DNA of 64,000 bases. Source: Fictibacillus fluitans (lineage in GTDB: Bacteria; Bacillota; Bacilli; Bacillales; Fictibacillaceae). The notes under the pieces are model-generated. The model ran no database searches. It had not been told where the DNA came from and saw only the letters and a list, made by a program, of their open reading frames with translations. Of the stretch, positions 35,237 through 41,880 are shown one piece after another (within the stretch, counting starts at the first letter, position 1; the number at the start of each line of letters is the position of its first letter). Location of the stretch: contig NZ_JAUHTR010000010.1 in assembly GCF_030418125.1 (NCBI RefSeq), positions 62,001 through 126,000 on the forward strand, given 5' to 3'. The position numbers and the translations under genes are program-made.

Positions 35237-36407
35237 CCAATCGTGTCATACCTTTCAAACCAAGCTGCTGCATCATAAACATAAAACCGACCCGGCGACC
35301 GGCGCGGTGAGTGTGCCTATGCATCTGTCCTCCACGTTTCATCAGGACGATATCGATCAATTTGGAAAATATGATTATGCACGGTCGGCCAATCCGACAA
35401 GGGAAGCGCTCGAACAGCAAATTGCAGATCTTGAAGGAGGATGCAGAGGCTTTGCGTTTGCCTCGGGCATGGCAGCAATCTCCACCTCATTTCTTCTTCT
35501 GTCACAAGGCGATCATATGATCATATCGGAGGATGTGTATGGCGGTACGTTCCGTATGGTCACGCAGGTGCTTTCAAGACTGGGAATCACCCATACCTTT
35601 GTGGACATGACAGACCTTTCCGCAGTAGAAAAGGCAATCCAGCCCAACACAAAAGCCTTTTACATTGAAACGCCATCCAACCCGCTTTTAAAAGTGACCG
35701 ATATTCAGGCGGTCAGCGAATTGGCAAAAGAGGTTGGCGCGTTAACCTTTGTGGATAATACCTTTTTAACACCGGCTCTCCAGCAGCCTTTGTCGATCGG
35801 GGCGGATATTGTTCTTCATAGTGCTACCAAATTCCTTGCCGGCCACAGTGATGTGGTTGCCGGCCTGGCCGTGGTAAAAGATGAAGAATTGGCCGAGCGC
35901 CTTTACTTTTTGCAGAACTCGTTTGGTGCTGTGCTAGGTGTCCAGGATTGCTGGCTTTTAATGAGAGGGCTGAAAACGTTATACGTACGCCTCCGCCACT
36001 CTGCAGAAGCAGCAGGGAAACTAGCAGACTATTTAAACGGACACCCGCTGGTCAAAAAGGTCCACTATCCGGGGTTAAAGGAGCATCCAGGCTACTTTGT
36101 ACAGCGGAGCCAGGCAGAGGGGCCAGGTGCGGTCTTCTCATTTGAACTGGAAAGCGAACAGCTGGTGCGGCCATTAACTTCCAATCTTCAAATTCCGGTT
36201 TTGGCGGTGAGCCTTGGCGCGGTGGAGTCGATTTTATCGTATCCGGCAAAAATGTCACACGCCGCTATGCCTGAAGAGGAAAGAAGAAAGAGGGGAATTT
36301 CAAATACTCTGTTCCGATTCTCTGCAGGCTTGGAAGACCCCGAAGATTTAATTGCAGATTTTGAATTTGCTTTGGCACAAAGCACTATACACACGCTTGC
36401 AAGATAA
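35229..36407 (+). CDS. metC: Cystathionine beta-lyase MetC
   Basis: Cleaves cystathionine to homocysteine, the step after MetI. PLP fold-type I, 392 residues, PLP lysine in HSATKFLAGHSD. ATG 35229 has AAGGAGGCTGTT upstream and overlaps the metI stop; the longer frame from 35205 lies within metI. A hairpin at 36422-36455 ends the operon. Confidence 0.94.
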   Translation: MSDQSCHTFQTKLLHHKHKTDPATGAVSVPMHLSSTFHQDDIDQFGKYDYARSANPTREALEQQIADLEGGCRGFAFASGMAAISTSFLLLSQGDHMIISEDVYGGTFRMVTQVLSRLGITHTFVDMTDLSAVEKAIQPNTKAFYIETPSNPLLKVTDIQAVSELAKEVGALTFVDNTFLTPALQQPLSIGADIVLHSATKFLAGHSDVVAGLAVVKDEELAERLYFLQNSFGAVLGVQDCWLLMRGLKTLYVRLRHSAEAAGKLADYLNGHPLVKKVHYPGLKEHPGYFVQRSQAEGPGAVFSFELESEQLVRPLTSNLQIPVLAVSLGAVESILSYPAKMSHAAMPEEERRKRGISNTLFRFSAGLEDPEDLIADFEFALAQSTIHTLAR

Positions 36408-36421
36408 GCGTTATTGAAGGG

Positions 36422-36455
36422 AAAACGAGTCTTCGTTTAAAAGACTCGTTTTTTG
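36422..36455 (+). terminator. Intrinsic terminator after metC
   Basis: AAAACGAGTCTT pairs with AAGACTCGTTTT, then a T-run. Confidence 0.92.
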
Positions 36456-36529
36456 TTTTTTTTTAAAACTTTGTGCATTCTCTTTACCCCAATTTTTCCT
36501 TCCATCAAAATAAAGACTTTTTTCGCCGG

Positions 36530-36562
36530 AAAGGGGTTCCTGGACAGGAATTCCTCTTTTTT
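36530..36562 (+). terminator. Second terminator-like hairpin in the metC downstream region
   Basis: AAAGGGGTTCCT and AGGAATTCCTCTTT can pair with a few mismatches or G-U pairs, followed by TTTTTT. No gene precedes it directly, so it may be a backup terminator or end a small RNA. Confidence 0.45.
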
Positions 36563-36579
36563 GTATGTGAGATGTCTAT

Positions 36580-36607
36580 ACCATTTTAAGTATTTGTACA
36601 TAAAATA
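36580..36607 (+). promoter_or_regulatory. SigK-like promoter of the 70-residue protein gene
   Basis: AC (36580-36581), 17 bp, then CATAAAATA (36599-36607) matches the SigK pattern AC-N16/17-CATANNNTA. This suggests expression in the mother cell late in sporulation. Confidence 0.5.
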
Positions 36608-36638
36608 AACAGACACTCATACAGAAAGGGAGCACAGC

Positions 36639-36851
36639 ATGAAAGACGCATCCTACCTGCCTTTTTGTGCAGAGGATTTCCTGCAAAACGTTCAAGCCGG
36701 GGATACTCACTTTTTTGTCTTCCGGGGCTCAACCATTCCGGTGAGACTGACATTTATATCGTATAACTCGGTGACCAACTGTATCACAGCATCCCTTGAA
36801 GAGGGAAGAAATCTTATATTTGACTGCAAATATGTGGCTGCAGTCTTCTAA
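36639..36851 (+). CDS. Small protein, family paralogue A (spore-type candidate)
   Basis: A 70-residue protein with no recognised family. It contains HFFVFRG, TFISYNS-TNCITASL and DCKYVAAVF. The protein at 59515 shares the same pattern (FFLVFKG, TFVDYNSKTNCVTV, VDCDKIAGVI), and the one at 59241 shares it more loosely, so the window has three members. AAAGGGAG precedes the ATG and a SigK-like promoter lies upstream. Function unknown; spore surface protein is inference. Confidence 0.75.
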   Translation: MKDASYLPFCAEDFLQNVQAGDTHFFVFRGSTIPVRLTFISYNSVTNCITASLEEGRNLIFDCKYVAAVF

Positions 36852-36896
36852 AAACCTCCCAGATTCCGAGACGAATCGGTTCCGGGAGGTTTTTAT
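36852..36896 (+). terminator. Terminator after paralogue A
   Basis: AAAACCTCCC pairs with GGGAGGTTTT around a 23-nt loop that itself holds a short stem; T-rich tail. Confidence 0.85.
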
Positions 36897-36915
36897 TATT
36901 CAAGCAAGAGAAAAA

Positions 36916-37608
36916 TCAGTAGAGAAAAGGTACAAGTTTGCTTGTGCTCTTTCGATATTGCAAAAAAGCGGTACCGTATTTTTCTTCGAGGTGCTGGTCG
37001 AGCATGGGGATATTATAGAAAGTAAATAAAATAAACAGGGCAGCAGGAATGAAAAGTGCCCACAGGTTCCAGGTTAACATAGCCAGCGCCAATACCCACA
37101 GGCAATCGCCAAAATAGTTCACATGCATGGAATAGCGGAACAGTCCGCCAGTATACAGTTTTCCGTGATTGGAAGGATTCTTTTTCCAGCGGTCCCGCAG
37201 CCATTCGGAATAAGTGTTAATAAACGAACCCAGAAAAAAGATCAGAACAAAGGATATATCCCAAGCATTTAAGGGCTTGTTAGTAAAAAGGCTCAGTAGA
37301 GGAATGAGCAGATAATAGATGGCAAAGGCAAAAGGTACGGTAAATGCTTCTTCCCACGGGAGGGGCCTTTTTAAAAAATAAAAAATCGTAAAGATCATTC
37401 GGATATAGGTGAGAACAATTAAGAATAACATCAGACCATTGCGGCGTTCATCGCCATGGGGAAGGTTCCAGTTCAACCAGCTGTTCATTATGGCAGGTCC
37501 ATTATACAAAAGCAGCCAGCATGCAGCGATAAGAATGAGGGTTTCCAAACCCATTAGGACGAGTCGGGGATACAACGAATGGAGCTGGTGGTCATACAAT
37601 TTATTCAT
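36916..37608 (-). CDS. Methyltransferase of the isoprenylcysteine/phospholipid type (membrane)
   Basis: A 230-residue membrane protein with about five to six helices. The C-terminal region GGLFRYSMHVNYFGDCLWVLALAM and DQHLEEKYGTAFLQYRKSTSKLVPF is characteristic of ICMT/PEMT-like enzymes, where the RH-N-E-type residues bind SAM. Substrate unknown, perhaps a lipid. ATG 37608 follows CGGAGGTTTATCA; the longer open frame to 37797 crosses the divergent promoter and is rejected. It is divergent from a tetR-type gene that probably controls it. Confidence 0.8.
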   Translation of the reverse strand: MNKLYDHQLHSLYPRLVLMGLETLILIAACWLLLYNGPAIMNSWLNWNLPHGDERRNGLMLFLIVLTYIRMIFTIFYFLKRPLPWEEAFTVPFAFAIYYLLIPLLSLFTNKPLNAWDISFVLIFFLGSFINTYSEWLRDRWKKNPSNHGKLYTGGLFRYSMHVNYFGDCLWVLALAMLTWNLWALFIPAALFILFTFYNIPMLDQHLEEKYGTAFLQYRKSTSKLVPFLY

Positions 37609-37691
37609 TGATAAACCTCCGAATTTTAAAATTTGAATATATTGTATTTCATATTTTAAGTATAAGGCTGCACCTGAATAAAATCTACATA

Positions 37692-37734
37692 ATTTTGAAA
37701 TTTCATGATTCTGTATTTCAAAATGGAGTATAAT
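37692..37734 (+). promoter_or_regulatory. TetR operator candidate and promoter
   Basis: ATTTTGAAAT (37692-37701) and ATTTCAAAAT (37715-37724) form a perfect 10-bp inverted repeat with a 13-bp spacer. It overlaps the region upstream of TATAAT (37729-37734), the likely -10 of the tetR-type gene. Confidence 0.6.
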
Positions 37735-37753
37735 GAGAAGGAGGTGATGGTGA

Positions 37754-38386
37754 ATGGATGGATTTACCCGTCGTACGGAACAGAAAAAAAAGATCATTCT
37801 GGATGTTGCATTTGAGAAATTACAAAACCAAAATTATAAAAAGGCAACGATAAAAGAAATAGCCAAAATGGCTGGTGTTTCCCAAGTGACCATCTATAAT
37901 TATTTCGGCAGCAAGGATCAGCTTCTTTTTGAAGCACTTGAGAGGTTGATGAATCAGAAGCTTAATAAGTATGAACAAGCGATGAAAATGGAGGGGAATT
38001 ATCCAAAGCTGGTAAGTCATATCATGGCTGAGGAAATGAAGTTTGTAAAGGTAATTATGGAGGGCATCAATCAGTCAGCGGAGATCGAGTGGATGCAAGA
38101 AAAAATGAAAGACTTTCAGAATTCACATTTGATTCCCTTCATGATAAAACTTATCAAACAAGGAATTAGAGAGGGATTCATTTCTCCTCATTTATCTGAA
38201 GAAGAGCTGCTGTTTTATTTTGGCATGTACCAAAGGGAATTAAGCCGGCTGTATGTAGAAAAAGGCGAGACTAAATCTCTAATTAGTGAAGAAACGTTTA
38301 TTCATTTCTTCTTTAATGGACTAACAGGAGGAATTACAATGAAAAGTAAAAATATGTCCGATTTTTACAATCATTTAGATAAATAG
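37754..38386 (+). CDS. TetR family transcriptional regulator
   Basis: A 210-residue regulator. The N-terminal helix-turn-helix is TIKEIAKMAGVSQVTIYNYFGSKDQLLFEAL (about residues 28-58), followed by a helical ligand-binding domain. AAGGAGGTGA precedes ATG 37754. Divergent to the membrane methyltransferase, with an inverted repeat between them. Ligand unknown. Confidence 0.92.
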   Translation: MDGFTRRTEQKKKIILDVAFEKLQNQNYKKATIKEIAKMAGVSQVTIYNYFGSKDQLLFEALERLMNQKLNKYEQAMKMEGNYPKLVSHIMAEEMKFVKVIMEGINQSAEIEWMQEKMKDFQNSHLIPFMIKLIKQGIREGFISPHLSEEELLFYFGMYQRELSRLYVEKGETKSLISEETFIHFFFNGLTGGITMKSKNMSDFYNHLDK

Positions 38387-38508
38387 TGTTCTAGAATAGA
38401 GATGTACGATATGAGAACGAGATTTCAAGGAGGTGTGCAGGTTTCCTTTGATCAAGAGTTTCTGGATTTACTGATCGTTTAAGAAAAGTAAACGGAAGGA
38501 GTCTGGTA

Positions 38509-39045
38509 ATGAAATCAATAACAAAGAACGCGCAGTATATGGCACTTGCTTTGGGATTGACGCTCACCTCAGTAACAGGTGTGCTCCCTTTATCAGAGGC
38601 TGCCCCTGTATCCGCCTCATCCGATGACTTGCAGAATACTGTGGCTTACCACGAGGTGACGGCCTGGATGCTGAATGTCCGTGCCGAACCAAATGCGCAT
38701 TCACATATAATCGGTGTGCTCCATAATGGAGAAGTTGTTGGAGTCGAAGGGTATATTGAGGATACTAAATGGGCCTTGATTGATTACGACAAAGGTGAAA
38801 ATGCGTTTGTTAACTCTAGTTATTTGAAGATAACATTAAGCACAGTCAAAACGACTGCCAATTTGAATTTGCGGGAAGATGCAAAAATGAGCGGGAAGAT
38901 ATTGGCTGTAATCCCTAAAGGAACAAAACTAACAAATGTACGGTGGGGATTCGGAGACTATCAAAAGTGGGCTTATGTTACGTATAAAGGTTATACCGGC
39001 TGGGTTTATGACTCCTATCTCTATCCCAATGATACGATAGGATAG
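38509..39045 (+). CDS. Secreted protein with two bacterial SH3 domains
   Basis: A 178-residue exported protein with a signal peptide (about 1-36) and two SH3b domains. The first contains AWMLNVRAEPNAHSHIIGVL, the second TANLNLREDAKMSGKILAVI and GYTGWVYDSYL. Such domains bind peptidoglycan; there is no catalytic domain. GGAAGGAG lies before the ATG. A terminator follows at 39094-39126. Confidence 0.87.
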   Translation: MKSITKNAQYMALALGLTLTSVTGVLPLSEAAPVSASSDDLQNTVAYHEVTAWMLNVRAEPNAHSHIIGVLHNGEVVGVEGYIEDTKWALIDYDKGENAFVNSSYLKITLSTVKTTANLNLREDAKMSGKILAVIPKGTKLTNVRWGFGDYQKWAYVTYKGYTGWVYDSYLYPNDTIG

Positions 39046-39093
39046 GTCTGTGCGATAAAAGGTAGGGGCCTTGGTCAAAAGAAAAGTGTACGT

Positions 39094-39126
39094 ACCAGTT
39101 TTCAGTAGGAAAACTGGTTTTTTTTA
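39094..39126 (+). terminator. Terminator after the SH3-domain gene
   Basis: ACCAGTTTT pairs with AAAACTGGT, then eight T residues. Confidence 0.92.
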
Positions 39127-39176
39127 TTAAGCAAAAATCAATATTCGGTTTATAGTCAGTTATCTGGAAATCCGAA

Positions 39177-39191
39177 TGAAAGCGCTATAAT
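39177..39191 (+). promoter_or_regulatory. cre-like site overlapping a -10 element
   Basis: TGAAAGCGCTATAA (39177-39190) agrees with 13 of 14 cre positions, and its end overlaps a perfect TATAAT (39186-39191). The -35 is weak. The next gene is the aldo/keto reductase, about 140 bp downstream. Confidence 0.5.
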
Positions 39192-39331
39192 TCATACTGA
39201 AAAGGTGGATGGCAGACGATGAATCGTACTAATGGTCAGCCCCATCTGTTCAGATAACATAGGATTAAGACAAGGGAAAAAGTGGTATGTACTTAGAGCA
39301 CGCAATAACAACAATAGGAGGAATAAAAAAG

Positions 39332-40171
39332 ATGGCAACTAGTTTAACAGATACAACTACTCTACATAATGGAGTAAAAATGCCGCGCTTCGGGTTGGGT
39401 GTTTTTAAAGTAAAAGAAGGAGAAGAAGTAATCGAATCTGTAAAAGCTGCAATTAAAAATGGTTATATCAGTATTGATACGGCAGCAATTTACGGAAACG
39501 AAGAGGGAGTAGGGCAAGCGATCAGAGAATCGGGAGTTGCTCGTGAAGACCTGTTCATCACAACAAAGCTATGGAACAGCGAGCAAGGATATGACTCGAC
39601 ATTAAAGGCATTCGAAACAAGCATGGAAAAACTCGGTCTGGAATATCTGGACCTCTATCTTATTCACTGGCCTGGAAAAGATAAATATAAAGATACATGG
39701 AAAGCGTTTGAAAAGCTGTATAATGACGGAAGAATAAAGGCAATTGGGGTAAGCAACTTCCAGGTTCACCATTTGGAGGATTTGATGAGTTCATGTGAAA
39801 TCAAACCGATGGTTAATCAGGTGGAATATCACCCGCATTTAACCCAGAAAGAGCTTCATGCGTTCTGCAAAAAAAATGAAATCCAATTGGAAGCATGGTC
39901 ACCGCTTAAACAGGGACAGCTTTTGGAAGATGCTACACTGAAAGAAATTGCCGATAAGCACAATAAAACGGTAGCTCAGGTGATCTTGCGCTGGGATCTG
40001 CAAAATGAAGTGGTAACCATTCCAAAATCAACAAAAGAACACCGTATTATTGAAAATGCTGATGTATTCGATTTTGAATTAAGCAGTGAGGATATGGAGC
40101 GAATTGATGGGTTGAACCAGGACAGCCGTGCTGGTACGCATCCGGACCATATGACTGTTGGCTTCGAATAA
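39332..40171 (+). CDS. Aldo/keto reductase
   Basis: NADPH-dependent reductase of 279 residues related to B. subtilis YvgN/YtbE. It contains [13 protein letters not shown] with the catalytic Asp and Tyr, the catalytic Lys in TTKLWN, the His in LIHWPG, and [13 protein letters not shown] for NADPH. Such enzymes reduce methylglyoxal and other aldehydes. ATG 39332 has AGGAGGA nine bases upstream; the extra residues from 39287 lack a site. A cre-like motif overlies the candidate promoter. Confidence 0.92.
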   Translation: MATSLTDTTTLHNGVKMPRFGLGVFKVKEGEEVIESVKAAIKNGYISIDTAAIYGNEEGVGQAIRESGVAREDLFITTKLWNSEQGYDSTLKAFETSMEKLGLEYLDLYLIHWPGKDKYKDTWKAFEKLYNDGRIKAIGVSNFQVHHLEDLMSSCEIKPMVNQVEYHPHLTQKELHAFCKKNEIQLEAWSPLKQGQLLEDATLKEIADKHNKTVAQVILRWDLQNEVVTIPKSTKEHRIIENADVFDFELSSEDMERIDGLNQDSRAGTHPDHMTVGFE

Positions 40172-40178
40172 AACGTGC

Positions 40179-40210
40179 AAAGGATGACCTGCTGCAGGTC
40201 ATCCTTTTTA
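40179..40210 (+). terminator. Terminator after the aldo/keto reductase gene
   Basis: AAAGGATGACCTGC pairs perfectly with GCAGGTCATCCTTT and is followed by a short T-rich tail. Confidence 0.9.
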
Positions 40211-40246
40211 TTTTTCATATTGAAATATCTTTTAGTCACTATCAAT

Positions 40247-41167
40247 TCACTCGCGGGAATAATTCATTGTACAATCCGTATCTTCGAGATCAATTTGAAT
40301 GGTTGTATGCTCAATATGAAATTGTTCCTTCAACAGCTGATTCGCCTTTTTCAACAAGGTTTGCTGATGTTCCTCTGAGTCCGCCACGAGGTGACAGCTG
40401 AGAGCGGGAAAATCTGAAGAGATCGACCATACATGAAGATCATGGACTTGCTTCACTTCAGGAATCGAAAGCAATGCCTGTTTGATCTCCTCAAAGTTAA
40501 TATTTTGAGGTGTTCCTTCCATTAATATGTGAACAGATTCTTTCGTCACTCTCCAGCCGCTGATCAGGACCAGAATTGCTACAATAATGCTTGCGATGGG
40601 ATCTGCCAGATTCCAATTGAAAAACATGATGAGAAGGGCAGCCGTGATTGCGCCGACGGATCCGAGCATATCCCCAAGTACGTGAAGAAAAGCACTTTTA
40701 ACATTCAGGTTTTCATCTTTGTCGCCCTTCATGAGGATGTAGGCTGCTGCAATGTTTACAATCAAACCGATGATTGAAATAATAAGCATCCCTTTACTGA
40801 TGACTGAAGGGGGATTCAAGATGCGCTGATAGGATTCCCAAAAGATATAAATGGCGATCGCTAACAGAGCAATTCCGTTGATAAATGCCGCTAAAATTTC
40901 AAAACGCCGATAACCATACGTTTTTGACTGGGAGGATGACTTTTGGCCATAGGTCAAGGCCAGGTAGCTTAATCCAAGAGCTGCCGCGTCACTTAACATA
41001 TGCCCTGCATCTGATAGTAACGCCAGGCTGTTGGTCATTATACCGCCGGCAATCTCCACGACCATATAAGCTGTGATCAGAAAGAATGCCCATTTTAATG
41101 CCCTTTTATTGTTCGTACCATGATGGTGATGTCCATGAGTTTCCCCATGGCTGTGAGAATGAGCCAT
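40247..41167 (-). CDS. Cation diffusion facilitator metal exporter (CzcD-type)
   Basis: A 306-residue CDF transporter exporting Zn, Co or Cd by proton exchange. The His-rich N-terminus (GETHGHHHHG) is followed by six helices, with metal-site HMLSDAAAL in helix 2 and HVLGDMLGS in helix 5, then a cytoplasmic domain with HDLHVW. AGGAGTGGTGC precedes ATG. A 22-bp operator at 41192-41213, matching those of the arsR and cadA genes, lies just upstream. Confidence 0.93.
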   Translation of the reverse strand: MAHSHSHGETHGHHHHGTNNKRALKWAFFLITAYMVVEIAGGIMTNSLALLSDAGHMLSDAAALGLSYLALTYGQKSSSQSKTYGYRRFEILAAFINGIALLAIAIYIFWESYQRILNPPSVISKGMLIISIIGLIVNIAAAYILMKGDKDENLNVKSAFLHVLGDMLGSVGAITAALLIMFFNWNLADPIASIIVAILVLISGWRVTKESVHILMEGTPQNINFEEIKQALLSIPEVKQVHDLHVWSISSDFPALSCHLVADSEEHQQTLLKKANQLLKEQFHIEHTTIQIDLEDTDCTMNYSRE

Positions 41168-41191
41168 AAATGCACCACTCCTTTTTATCTA

Positions 41192-41213
41192 TATATGAAT
41201 ATATGCTCATATA
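41192..41213 (-). promoter_or_regulatory. CzrA-type operator upstream of the CDF gene
   Basis: TATATG-N10-CATATA inverted repeat; the extended arms are TATATGA and TCATATA. Confidence 0.75.
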
Positions 41214-41385
41214 TATTGTATAAGAACATCTTTTACCGCGCAATGATTTTCCTTTATTTTGTATACTTTTCCCCATATTTCTTATGAAATGCGGAATAGA
41301 TGCACAGTTTATTCATTATAGTTAAAGAAAAGAGAAAAGCAGCATATCAGATTGCAGCATTTACAGAAGGATATCATTCGTTTAC

Positions 41386-41407
41386 AATATGAGTAGTTAT
41401 TCATATA
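41386..41407 (+). promoter_or_regulatory. CzrA-type operator upstream of the arsR-type gene
   Basis: AATATG-N10-CATATA, one mismatch from the operator upstream of the CDF gene, with the same 22-bp geometry. Confidence 0.7.
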
Positions 41408-41434
41408 GGTTGAAGTGGTTAGGAGATGATATAT

Positions 41435-41758
41435 ATGGATGAACACGAAAAAGCGATTATAGAAAGTGAACATTTGGATGAGGAAACTCTTTTTGTAGCC
41501 TCTCAAACCTTTAAGGCGCTTTCTGACCCTACGCGAATACGAATTCTTCACCTGTTATCACTTAAAGAATCTTCAGTGAATGAAATAGCTGAAAAGCTTT
41601 CATTATTACAATCAACTGTTTCACATCAATTGCGGTTTTTGAAAAATCTTCGCCTTGTAAAATTCAGAAGAGCAGGAACAACCCTGTTTTATTCAATTGA
41701 TGATGATCATGTGATTACATTGTTAAACCAGGCAATTCATCATGCATGCCATGATTGA
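41435..41758 (+). CDS. ArsR/SmtB family metal sensor, CzrA-like
   Basis: A 107-residue winged-helix repressor. The recognition helix is [24 protein letters not shown]. The C-terminal helix has D-x-H ... H-x2-H ([18 protein letters not shown]), the alpha-5 zinc site of CzrA-type sensors, and there is no ELCVC-type alpha-3 cysteine pair. ATG 41435 is chosen because AGGAG lies nine bases before it; ATG 41426 touches that site. It probably represses itself, the CDF exporter and cadA. Confidence 0.92.
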   Translation: MDEHEKAIIESEHLDEETLFVASQTFKALSDPTRIRILHLLSLKESSVNEIAEKLSLLQSTVSHQLRFLKNLRLVKFRRAGTTLFYSIDDDHVITLLNQAIHHACHD

Positions 41759-41779
41759 ACCTTTACTTAATACACTGTG

Positions 41780-41810
41780 TTGACACTCTTATTCGTATTG
41801 AACATATAAT
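41780..41810 (+). promoter_or_regulatory. Promoter of cadA
   Basis: TTGACA (41780-41785) and TATAAT (41805-41810), both perfect hexamers, with a long 19-bp spacer, followed directly by the operator. Long spacers are usual for promoters opened by MerR proteins, but no such gene is adjacent. Confidence 0.65.
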
Positions 41811-41816
41811 GAATTA

Positions 41817-41838
41817 TATATGAATTACTGCACATATA
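41817..41838 (+). promoter_or_regulatory. CzrA-type operator upstream of cadA
   Basis: TATATG-N10-CATATA, both arms identical to the operator upstream of the CDF gene. Confidence 0.75.
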
Positions 41839-41880
41839 AGCATAGATGAAAAGATTCATGGCCAGAGGGGAGTGAACCAA

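Noticed and set aside
38411-38482. Possible 23-codon ORF upstream of the SH3-domain gene
   Set aside because: No ribosome binding site before its ATG. AAGGAGG occurs inside it and would serve a GTG start with only 15 codons, with no supporting pattern.
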